From DTU018 sp964618175 (GTDB lineage Bacteria; Bacillota; Syntrophomonadia; Syntrophomonadales; Syntrophomonadaceae): 27,911 nucleotides of DNA. The stretch is taken from positions 1-27,911 of the forward strand of contig CAZTZX010000022.1 in assembly GCA_964618175.1 (NCBI GenBank). The letters run 5' to 3'. Each line of letters starts with the position of its first letter. Within the stretch, counting starts at the first letter, position 1. Of the stretch, positions 1 to 5,812 are shown one piece after another. The translations under genes were made by a program, and so were the position numbers. The notes beneath the pieces are model-generated. The model was not told where the DNA came from, ran no database searches, and saw nothing but the letters and a program-made list of their open reading frames with translations.

Positions 1-10
1 TCTGCTCGCA

Positions 11-874
11 CTACCCATTGACCACCATGGTGCCGATTCCTTCGCGGGTGAATACTTCCAGAAGGATGGAATGAGGTACCCGCCCATCGATGATATGAGT
101 ACGTCCTACCCCTCCGGTAACCGCTTCTACGCAGCAGCGTACTTTGGGAGTCATCCCCCCGGCAATGACCCCTTCGGCTACCAGCCTTTCCACATCGCTG
201 ACTTTCAGGATCGATATCAGGCTGGTGCTGTCAGCAGGATCCTGCAGAAGACCGGGTACATCAGTCAAGAGTACCAGTTTGTCAGCCTGCATGTTTACAG
301 CTACCGCTGCGGCTACCAGGTCGGCGTTTATATTATAGGTTTGCTGCTGTGCATCAATACCAATAGGAGCAATAACGGGTATGTAGCCATTTTCTATTAC
401 TGTTTCTATGATTTGCGGATTTATGCGTCGTACCTCGCCCACAAACCCCATTTTGCCGCTATAATCCATGGGGCCAGCTTCGATAAGATTGCCGTCCTTG
501 CCAGATAATCCTACCGCTCGGCCGCCACTGGCATTCAAGCCAGCTACGATTTCCTTGTTCACTTTGCCGCCCAATACCATTTCCACTACCTCCATGGTAT
601 CAGCATCAGTGACGCGCAGGCCATCCACAAATTCGCTGGATATATTCAAGCGCCCCAGCAAATGATTGATTTCCGGGCCTCCGCCATGAACTACGATGGG
701 GTGCATCCCCACATAACGCATGAGCACAATATCTTGCATGACCTTTTGCTTTAGGTTACAGTCGGTCATGGCAGCGCCGCCATATTTTATTACTACTTTC
801 TTACCGTAGAAATCCTTGATATAAGGCAGAGCCTCTACCAATATTTCCGCTTTTTCCATTGCTGAGGCAATCAT
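11..874 (-). CDS. argB: Acetylglutamate kinase ArgB
   Basis: Phosphorylates N-acetyl-L-glutamate with ATP, the second step of arginine synthesis, in the cytoplasm. The 287-residue product has the full amino-acid-kinase fold: the phosphate-binding VIKYGGAAM near residues 28-36, the substrate loop HGGGPEIN at 63-70, LTDVPGLL in the nucleotide half, and the C-terminal block ending in GIGTMV. The N-terminal helix extension before the first strand, together with that C-terminal block, is typical of arginine-inhibited kinases (family knowledge; feedback control here is inferred). ATG at 874 follows a GGGGGGA ribosome site. It lies 22 bases after argJ, so the two are surely cotranscribed. Its stop is 10 bases from the window edge, and the operon may continue beyond. 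Confidence 0.97.
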   Translation of the reverse strand: MIASAMEKAEILVEALPYIKDFYGKKVVIKYGGAAMTDCNLKQKVMQDIVLMRYVGMHPIVVHGGGPEINHLLGRLNISSEFVDGLRVTDADTMEVVEMVLGGKVNKEIVAGLNASGGRAVGLSGKDGNLIEAGPMDYSGKMGFVGEVRRINPQIIETVIENGYIPVIAPIGIDAQQQTYNINADLVAAAVAVNMQADKLVLLTDVPGLLQDPADSTSLISILKVSDVERLVAEGVIAGGMTPKVRCCVEAVTGGVGRTHIIDGRVPHSILLEVFTREGIGTMVVNG

Positions 875-896
875 CTAATTCCCCCCATATTCTGAT

Positions 897-2102
897 TTAC
901 GAGCGATAAGAGGCATTGATCTTGACATAATCATAGGACAGATCACAGCCCCAGGCCACGGCTGACTCGGATCCGGACTTCAGGTCAACGGTTATCACTA
1001 CCGGGTCTTTCTCCAGTTCCCGCCGGGCCTGCTCCTCATCAAAATGCAATCCCATGCCGTTTTCGGCCATTTTCTCCCCACCCAGATAGATATCTACCCG
1101 GTTAGGATCAAACTCAACCCCGGAATAACCTGCTGCCGCCAGAATACGTCCCCAGTTGGCATCTCTTCCAAATACAGCGGCTTTAGTCAGATTGGAGCCG
1201 GTAATTGATCTAGCTATCTGCCGAGCATTTTCCTGGGTAGAAGCTCCTTTGACCTGCACTTCGATCATGCAGGTAGCTCCTTCTCCATCCCGGGCAATGA
1301 GTTTGGCCAGGGTTACGGCTACCGCCTGAAGAGCCTCTTGAAATAGCTTATAATCATCGCTGTCCACATCATTGATCACCGGATTACCAGCTAAACCATT
1401 GGCCAGGATCACGGCCATATCATTGGTGGAAGTATCACGATCCACACTAATCATGTTGAAAGACTGTTTTACCGCCTGTTTGAAGGCCTTTTCTAAACAA
1501 ATGTTTTCCAGGCAAGCATCTGTTGTAAAGAAGGCTAGCATGGTTGCCATATTGGGATGTATCATGCCCGAGCCTTTAGCTATGGCACCGATGCGCACCG
1601 GTTTCCCCTGTAGTTCTATTTCCACCGCTATTTCCTTACTGATCAAATCGGTGGTCATTATCGCCTGAGCTGCATTATACCCGTCTTCTGGACTCAAGTT
1701 AGCTGCTGCCTGGCGAATCCCTTTTTCAATCTTTTCCATGCACATATTTGCCCCGATCACTCCGGTTGAAGCTACTACTACATCCCGAGGATCGATGTCA
1801 AGGCTCTGACCAGTTATCTGTGCCATCATCAGAGTGTCATTCCGGCCTTGTTCGCCGGTACAGGCATTGGCATTGCCGCTGTTGGCTACAATGGCCTGAG
1901 CCCGTCCATTGCTCAAATGCTGGCGGCTAATATCCACACTGGAAGCTCTAACTACATTGGTGGTAAAGGTACCTACAGCGATGCAAGGTACCTCGGAATA
2001 GATCAAGGCAATGTCTTTTTTATCAGTTTTCTTAAGATCGGCGCAAACTCCCTGAGCCAAAAAGCCCTGGGGAGCGGTTACCGAGCCTTTTATCTTTTTC
2101 AT
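897..2102 (-). CDS. argJ: Bifunctional ornithine acetyltransferase / N-acetylglutamate synthase ArgJ
   Basis: Transfers the acetyl group from N-acetylornithine to glutamate, making the arginine pathway cyclic; many members also acetylate glutamate from acetyl-CoA. The 401-residue product is full length. The family self-cleaves before a threonine nucleophile in an Ala-Thr pair; here that is A186-T187 in HPNMATMLAF. The glycine-rich ASTGVIG segment (about 111-117) and the C-terminal CDLSYDYV block are also typical. ATG at 2102 follows a GAGGAG site. The gene lies 25 bases after argC and 22 before argB. With ArgJ recycling acetyl groups, a separate argA is not strictly needed; whether this enzyme has the second activity cannot be read from the sequence. 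Confidence 0.97.
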   Translation of the reverse strand: MKKIKGSVTAPQGFLAQGVCADLKKTDKKDIALIYSEVPCIAVGTFTTNVVRASSVDISRQHLSNGRAQAIVANSGNANACTGEQGRNDTLMMAQITGQSLDIDPRDVVVASTGVIGANMCMEKIEKGIRQAAANLSPEDGYNAAQAIMTTDLISKEIAVEIELQGKPVRIGAIAKGSGMIHPNMATMLAFFTTDACLENICLEKAFKQAVKQSFNMISVDRDTSTNDMAVILANGLAGNPVINDVDSDDYKLFQEALQAVAVTLAKLIARDGEGATCMIEVQVKGASTQENARQIARSITGSNLTKAAVFGRDANWGRILAAAGYSGVEFDPNRVDIYLGGEKMAENGMGLHFDEEQARRELEKDPVVITVDLKSGSESAVAWGCDLSYDYVKINASYRS

Positions 2103-2127
2103 CTTTATATCTCCTCGTACTTATTGG

Positions 2128-3000
2128 TTACGGATGGACACCCGGGAAGAATAACCCTCTGGTTTCCGGCCATCCAAACATTAGATTCAAGTTCTGAATA
2201 GCTTGCCCGGAGGCTCCCTTAGTCAGGTTATCTAAAGCTGAAACCAAAACGACTTGGCCGCTTTCGTCATCCACATAGGTGCCTATATCCACGAAGTTGC
2301 TGCCGTAGACCCACTTGGTATGCGGGAAGACCCCTTCCGGCAGTAGTCTGATAAAGGGCTCTGCTCCATAAGCATCCTCCAGAACCTGACGTACCTGGGC
2401 AGGAGCCACACCGGATCGCAATCGAGCATATATGGTACTGAGAATGCCGCGGTTCATGGGTACCAGATGGGGTGTAAAGATCATCTGTACGCTGGTGCCG
2501 GCCGCGAAACTGATCTCCTGAGCTATTTCCGGCCCATGCCGGTGTCCACCCACCCCATAGGCTCTAATGCCCTCATTGACTTCGCAGAAATGATTGCTGG
2601 GCTTTGGCGATTTACCGGCCCCGGTNNNNNNNNNNNNNNNNNNNNNNNNNNNNNNNNNNNNNNNNNNNNNNNNNNNNNNNNNNNNNNNNNNNNNNNNNNN
2701 NNNNNNNNNNNNNNNNNNNNNNNNNACCCCGCCTTGGGTAAGTTCCTTCACCATGGGCACGGATAGCCCATGCGGAAGAGCTAGAAAGGCTACCTGGCAG
2801 CTCTGCTTGATGCGGTTAAGGTCAGTAGCCATACAGGTTAGATCGTAAAACCCGTTTAAGTGTGGATAAACCTGACTGATTTTCCGGCCCACGTTTTCCG
2901 TGGAGAAAATGCAGTCCACCATTACTTCATCTCTTCCGGCCATGAGGCGCAAGAGGTCAGCTGCAGTATATCCATCTCCGATTATGGCTGCTTTTATCAT
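2128..3000 (-). CDS. argC: N-acetyl-gamma-glutamyl-phosphate reductase ArgC, interrupted by an assembly gap
   Basis: NADPH-dependent reduction of acetylglutamyl phosphate to the semialdehyde, third step of arginine synthesis. Residues 1-91 (Rossmann half) and the last 165 residues flank 100 N. The second part begins with the end of the SGAG-type block and carries HFCEVNE and GGHRHGPEI with the conserved His. The catalytic Cys of the family NPGCYPT motif lies inside the gap. Known residues total 256 against about 345 for the family, so roughly 89 residues (about 267 bases) are missing, more than the 100 N. ATG at 3000 is chosen because it sits 9 bases from AAGGAGG; an in-frame GTG at 3006 is only 3 bases from it. 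The nucleotide loop reads GDGYTA instead of GATGYTG. First gene of the arg unit. Confidence 0.93.
   Translation of the reverse strand: MIKAAIIGDGYTAADLLRLMAGRDEVMVDCIFSTENVGRKISQVYPHLNGFYDLTCMATDLNRIKQSCQVAFLALPHGLSVPMVKELTQGGXXXXXXXXXXXXXXXXXXXXXXXXXXXXXXXXXXTGAGKSPKPSNHFCEVNEGIRAYGVGGHRHGPEIAQEISFAAGTSVQMIFTPHLVPMNRGILSTIYARLRSGVAPAQVRQVLEDAYGAEPFIRLLPEGVFPHTKWVYGSNFVDIGTYVDDESGQVVLVSALDNLTKGASGQAIQNLNLMFGWPETRGLFFPGVHP
2626..2725. other. Assembly gap of 100 N inside argC
   Basis: Exactly 100 N. The round number indicates a scaffolding placeholder and not a measured length. By comparison with full-length ArgC, about 270 bases are probably absent, including the codon of the catalytic cysteine. 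Confidence 0.99.
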
Positions 3001-3057
3001 GGTCACGAACCTCCTTACTTGGGCTGTTGATAATTAATCACTAATAGAATATTAATA

Positions 3058-3086
3058 ATTATACAAATTAATGCATAATTAATCAA
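3058..3086 (-). promoter_or_regulatory. Sigma-A-type promoter of argCJB
   Basis: On the minus strand TTGATT (3086-3081), a 17-base spacer, then TATAAT (3063-3058): a perfect -10 and a good -35 at ideal spacing. Transcription should start near 3051, about 50 bases before the argC ATG. The spacer and leader are very AT-rich and hold ATGCAT-centred and TGATTAATTATCA-like partial palindromes that resemble halves of ArgR/AhrC boxes; arginine repression is plausible but unproven. Confidence 0.75.
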
Positions 3087-3150
3087 GAAAAAAATAACAG
3101 ATTTCTAAATCCATGCTCCCCGAGTATATCAAGATATAGTATGCCAGCTG

Positions 3151-3182
3151 TAAAACTAAAAATCCGCCGGGAGTTCCGGCGG
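3151..3182 (-). terminator. Rho-independent terminator after rubredoxin
   Basis: Minus-strand hairpin CCGCCGG-aactc-CCGGCGG (7 perfect GC pairs, 3182-3164) followed by ATTTTTAGTTTT. It starts 17 bases after the rubredoxin stop and separates that unit from the arg promoter. Confidence 0.9.
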
Positions 3183-3199
3183 AAATATGGTATGAGTTT

Positions 3200-3379
3200 T
3201 TATTCTACGGGGGCAAATTCTTCTTTGCCAGCCCCACATTCAGGGCATACCCAATCATCAGGCAAGTCTTCAAAACTGGTTCCTGGGGTCACATCGTTCT
3301 CCGGGTCTCCTTCAGCCGGATCATAAATATACCCGCATATAATGCATTCGTAGCTTTGGTTCACCTCAACATCCGACAA
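3200..3379 (-). CDS. Rubredoxin
   Basis: Small one-iron electron carrier of the cytoplasm, which in anaerobes supplies electrons to oxygen- and peroxide-reducing enzymes among others. The product of 59 residues has both Cys pairs that hold iron, C12-x2-C15 in YECIICGY and C45-x2-C48 in VCPECGA, plus the family YDPAEGDP stretch and the DLPDDW loop. I choose TTG at 3379 because it lies 9 bases after AAGGAGG; the in-frame GTG at 3388 directly abuts that site and is too close. The gene follows the metallo-hydrolase gene by about 67 bases with no terminator between, and a strong terminator comes after it, so it is probably last in a unit with the ArsC-like selenoprotein and the hydrolase. Confidence 0.95.
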   Translation of the reverse strand: MSDVEVNQSYECIICGYIYDPAEGDPENDVTPGTSFEDLPDDWVCPECGAGKEEFAPVE

Positions 3380-3446
3380 TATGATCACCCTCCTTGATTT
3401 ATCAACTTTTTGGAATGTAGTCTTGTCTGTTAATTTATACGGAACA

Positions 3447-4109
3447 TCATTTCTTTATACCGCTGAGACGAGCAATAGGCACTCTTCGTCCATGGGCGGG
3501 ATAAAAGATGGTGGCCCCTTGTTTTATCAGCATATCCCAGTTGGCAGTTATTTTTTCGGGTTCTTCAGCAAATATGGGAAAATTTTGGCCCCACCCATAA
3601 CTCATAGCCAGATCTCCTACCATAGCCTGGCCATCTTCCAGCAAGACTGACAAAGACCCGAGCGTATGTCCCGGTGTGGGCACTACCTTTGCGGCCACCC
3701 CATAAGGAGTCAGGTCAAACTCCTGGTCAGTGGTGAATTCAACCCTGGTTTTTGGGAAGCGCAGTAATCGTGTACTGTGTCTGCCTACCCAGCTGACCAT
3801 TTTCCCGATGGCGTTAGTTCCTGGCGGTATAACCACTTCTCCTGTTTCTATCAACCTGGCCTCCAGCGGATGAGCCAGTACAGGACAGTTGCACAGGCTT
3901 TTGATTGCCGCCAGACTGCCCACATGATCAAAATGGGCGTGGGTTATTATTATCAGCTTAATATCGTCCGGTTCAATGCCCAGTTTACCCAGACGCCACA
4001 AGAATATTTTTGCCAAAGATCTCCTTCCGGCATCCACCATAATCCATCCGGTGGCTGTTTGGATAAGATAACAATTGGTGTAAGACAGCGGCATCGTTAC
4101 TACTTTCAT
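3447..4109 (-). CDS. Metallo-beta-lactamase-fold hydrolase
   Basis: The 220-residue protein is a single MBL-fold domain. The metal ligands are all visible: H57-A-H59-F-D61-H62 in the ITHAHFDH motif, H148 in PTPGHTLGS, D166 in VGDLA and H206 in YPAHG. This is the two-metal hydrolase pattern of the glyoxalase II-like group. It is not a flavodiiron protein: those have H-x-E-x-D-H and a flavodoxin domain, both absent here. The true substrate is unknown; thioesters or related compounds are usual for the group. No signal peptide. ATG at 4109 has GGGGAG about 7 bases upstream. It starts 14 bases after the stop of the ArsC-like selenoprotein gene, so cotranscription is almost certain, and rubredoxin follows. 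Confidence 0.9.
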   Translation of the reverse strand: MKVVTMPLSYTNCYLIQTATGWIMVDAGRRSLAKIFLWRLGKLGIEPDDIKLIIITHAHFDHVGSLAAIKSLCNCPVLAHPLEARLIETGEVVIPPGTNAIGKMVSWVGRHSTRLLRFPKTRVEFTTDQEFDLTPYGVAAKVVPTPGHTLGSLSVLLEDGQAMVGDLAMSYGWGQNFPIFAEEPEKITANWDMLIKQGATIFYPAHGRRVPIARLSGIKK

Positions 4110-4123
4110 ATCCTTCTCCCCAA

Positions 4124-4480
4124 TTAGCTGAAAAACTTGTTATACTCTTCCTCTTTAAACCTACTAAGAACTCCATTATCCCTCACCAAAACCGGTCTTA
4201 CCATAAGGCGGGGGTTCTCTATCATTAGTTTTAAGGCTAGTTGATCATCTAACTGGTTGGCCTTGATCCCCAACTTCTTAAAGGTGGGGCTTTTTGTGTT
4301 GAGCAGCTGGGCTAAAGTTGATTGGCTGCGGTTGGCCAACTCGGTATATTCCTTTTGGTTAAGCGGGTCCTTAAGCAAATCACGATACTGATATGAAATG
4401 AGACGTTCATCCAGCCAAGCCCTGGCTTTCTGACAAGTACTTCAGCTTTTTACACAATAAAAGATGGTATCCAGCGGCAG
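4124..4480 (-). CDS. ArsC/Spx-family thioredoxin-fold protein with in-frame TGA (probable selenocysteine) at the catalytic position
   Basis: An 84-codon frame ending at 4124 encodes only the C-terminal part of an ArsC/Spx-type protein, including the family Arg-Pro motif in ENPRLMVRPVLV (R95). The same frame continues upstream through a single TGA (4444-4442) and restores the missing N-terminus: TIFYCVKS-[TGA]-STCQKARAWL. In relatives this position is the catalytic Cys of a CxxC motif (CSTCKKA type), so TGA replaces exactly that codon; the second Cys (C16) is kept. A SECIS-like hairpin lies just downstream. Read through, the product is 118 residues from CTG at 4480, the family length. That CTG is 8 bases after AAGGAGG; GTG at 4489 overlaps the site, and ATG at 4534 lacks a site and lies upstream of the likely transcription start. 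Reductase or redox regulator is the likely role. A disabled pseudogene is the alternative. Confidence 0.8.
4407..4436 (-). promoter_or_regulatory. SECIS-like hairpin downstream of the in-frame TGA
   Basis: Hand folding of the mRNA gives an upper stem AGCCA/UGGCU (4427-4423 with 4417-4413) closing the loop GGGCU, and a lower stem UUGUC/GAUGA (4436-4432 with 4411-4407, two G-U pairs) across a small internal loop. The first loop base is G and lies 20 bases 3' of the TGA. Bacterial SECIS elements are known to have an apical loop with G among its first bases about 16-37 bases from the UGA. It overlaps codons for QKARAWLD, as such elements do. Confidence 0.6.
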
Positions 4481-4523
4481 TTTATCCACCTCCTTATCTG
4501 CTGTTGAGCAATCTGTTTCCTTA

Positions 4524-4552
4524 TTTATAGCCATTATAAACCGGAAATGCAA
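4524..4552 (-). promoter_or_regulatory. Candidate promoter of the ArsC-like/MBL/rubredoxin unit
   Basis: TTGCAT (4552-4547), a 17-base spacer, TATAAA (4529-4524) on the minus strand. A second TATAAT sits in the spacer. Transcription would begin near 4516, downstream of the ATG at 4534, which favours the start at 4480-4489 next to AAGGAGG. Confidence 0.5.
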
Positions 4553-4579
4553 CCAAAATAAAACCCGCCATTAGATAAG

Positions 4580-4616
4580 CAAAAATAACGGCAGACAGTA
4601 AAAGTCTGCTGTCTGC
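4580..4616 (-). terminator. Probable terminator upstream of the ArsC-like gene
   Basis: Minus-strand arms GCAGACAG (4616-4609) and CTGTCTGC (4598-4591) pair perfectly over a 10-base loop, followed by CG and a TTATTTTT run. The sequence GCAGAC is repeated inside, so two registers are possible. It would stop readthrough from the radical SAM gene before the next promoter. Confidence 0.55.
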
Positions 4617-4662
4617 TCATATTAAAAAACAATGTCTAAAAACTGTAACCAAATTCTTCAGG

Positions 4663-4690
4663 TATCATAACCTAGATATTGGGTATGATA
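4663..4690. repeat. Inverted repeat in the amrS-arsC intergenic region
   Basis: TATCATAACC (4663-4672) and GGGTATGATA (4681-4690) match in inverted orientation at 9 of 10 positions around an 8-base centre. No T-run follows on either strand, so it is not an intrinsic terminator; an operator or an RNA hairpin is possible. Confidence 0.5.
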
Positions 4691-4730
4691 ATCGATGAAC
4701 AGCTTATCCGGGATCTTTCCCGGTGGCTTT

Positions 4731-4765
4731 CATATAAAGATGGGGAGAGCTTGCTCTTCCCATCT
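4731..4765 (-). terminator. Terminator after the radical SAM gene
   Basis: Minus-strand hairpin with arms AGATGGGAAGAGC (4765-4753) and GCTCTCCCCATCT (4750-4738), 12 of 13 positions pairing, then TTTATAT. It begins 24 bases after the amrS stop. The T-run is short, so efficiency is uncertain. A second perfect hairpin, CCGGGA-TCTT-TCCCGG at 4708-4723, follows without a T-run. Confidence 0.6.
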
Positions 4766-4788
4766 CTTATTTCTCACGAAAATGCCTT

Positions 4789-5784
4789 TTACTTGCCGAT
4801 TATATAGGATGCTTCAGAGCCACATTGAGGGCAACGACCATTTTGCAGACCCGCTATCCGGGTTTGATAGCCGCTGCGATCTATCAAAAGCTGCCCGCAT
4901 TCCAGACAGTTGGTCTGATTATTCCCGGCAGCTATATTGCCTAAGTAGACAAATTTCAGATACTGCTGAGCCCGCTCCTGGGCGGCCAGCATAGTTTTTT
5001 CTGGAGTAGAGGGCCTGTCCAAGCGATAGGCGGGATGATAGCGGCTTAGATGCAGGGGGATGGTTTCATCGATGGAGGCGAGCCAGGCCGCCAGGGAGCC
5101 TATTTCTTGCAAAGAATCGTTTTCACCGGGAATGATCAGGGTAGTCACCTCTACATGGGTCTGCTGAGCGGCCTGTTCGACCCGTTCTTTGACCTCTGCT
5201 AAACTAGCTTTGCACAGTTTACGGTAGAAACCATCCTGAAAGGCCTTAACATCAATATTCATAGCCCCGATAAAAGGCAGCAGCTCTTCTAGGGGTTCGG
5301 CTTCTATATACCCATTGGTGACCAATACCACCTGCTGCTCATGGGCCTGTAAAAGTTCAGCACAGTCCCGCACATATTCAAACCAGATGGAAGGCTCATT
5401 GTAGGTAAAAGCCACTCCTATAGAGCCCTGGGGCCGGTACCGATCGGCGATCAGCACTAAATCTTGCGGTGACAGCCACTGGGTTTCCGGTTCCTGATGA
5501 GCGATAGTATGATTCTGGCAAAAAGAACAGGCCAGGTTACAGCCAAAAGTTCCGGCCGACACTATCTGGCTTCCCGGGTAAAAGTGATAGAGTGGTTTCT
5601 TTTCGATCGGGTCGAGGGCCAGTGAGGTAAGCCGCCCATAGTTAAGGGAGTACAACAAGCCGTCCTGATTAACACGTACGCGGCAAATTCCCTTTTGATC
5701 TGGTTTAAGCAGGCAATGATGCGGACATAGAAAGCACCGTACCTGCTGATCCTTTTCGGTTTGGTAATAGAGAGCTTCCTTCAA
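4789..5784 (-). CDS. amrS: AmmeMemoRadiSam system radical SAM enzyme
   Basis: A radical S-adenosylmethionine enzyme of the AmmeMemoRadiSam set; its reaction and substrate are not known. From TTG at 5784 the product has 331 residues. The iron-sulfur motif is C82-x3-C86-x2-C89 in FGCNLACSFCQ. Upstream, C17, C20, C24 and C34 form a second Cys cluster (RCFLCPHHC), and a zinc-ribbon-like CLECG...CPQCG pair closes the C-terminus. The start gives MKEALYY, the usual family beginning, 12 bases after AAAGGAG; the frame also opens further upstream to 5835, overlapping the previous gene, but without a ribosome site. It lies 28 bases after the dioxygenase/AMMECR1 fusion gene, its usual partner. Confidence 0.93.
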   Translation of the reverse strand: MKEALYYQTEKDQQVRCFLCPHHCLLKPDQKGICRVRVNQDGLLYSLNYGRLTSLALDPIEKKPLYHFYPGSQIVSAGTFGCNLACSFCQNHTIAHQEPETQWLSPQDLVLIADRYRPQGSIGVAFTYNEPSIWFEYVRDCAELLQAHEQQVVLVTNGYIEAEPLEELLPFIGAMNIDVKAFQDGFYRKLCKASLAEVKERVEQAAQQTHVEVTTLIIPGENDSLQEIGSLAAWLASIDETIPLHLSRYHPAYRLDRPSTPEKTMLAAQERAQQYLKFVYLGNIAAGNNQTNCLECGQLLIDRSGYQTRIAGLQNGRCPQCGSEASYIIGK

Positions 5785-5812
5785 CCTTAAGGGTTTCTCC
5801 TTTCTGACTTGA

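Noticed and set aside
3447..4109. MBL protein as a flavodiiron protein partner of rubredoxin
   Set aside because: The motif is HxHxDH and not HxExDH, and the 220-residue protein has no flavodoxin domain.
4442..4444. TGA as an ordinary nonsense mutation making the ArsC-like gene a pseudogene
   Set aside because: It is not excluded, but the single stop falls exactly on the catalytic Cys codon, the frame is otherwise clean, and a SECIS-like hairpin follows; random decay would rarely give this.
4481..4534. ATG at 4534 as start of the ArsC-like gene
   Set aside because: In frame, but without a ribosome site, upstream of the predicted transcription start, and it would add 18 residues not seen in the family.
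4708..4723. Perfect CCGGGA-TCTT-TCCCGG hairpin as a terminator
   Set aside because: No T-run follows on either strand.
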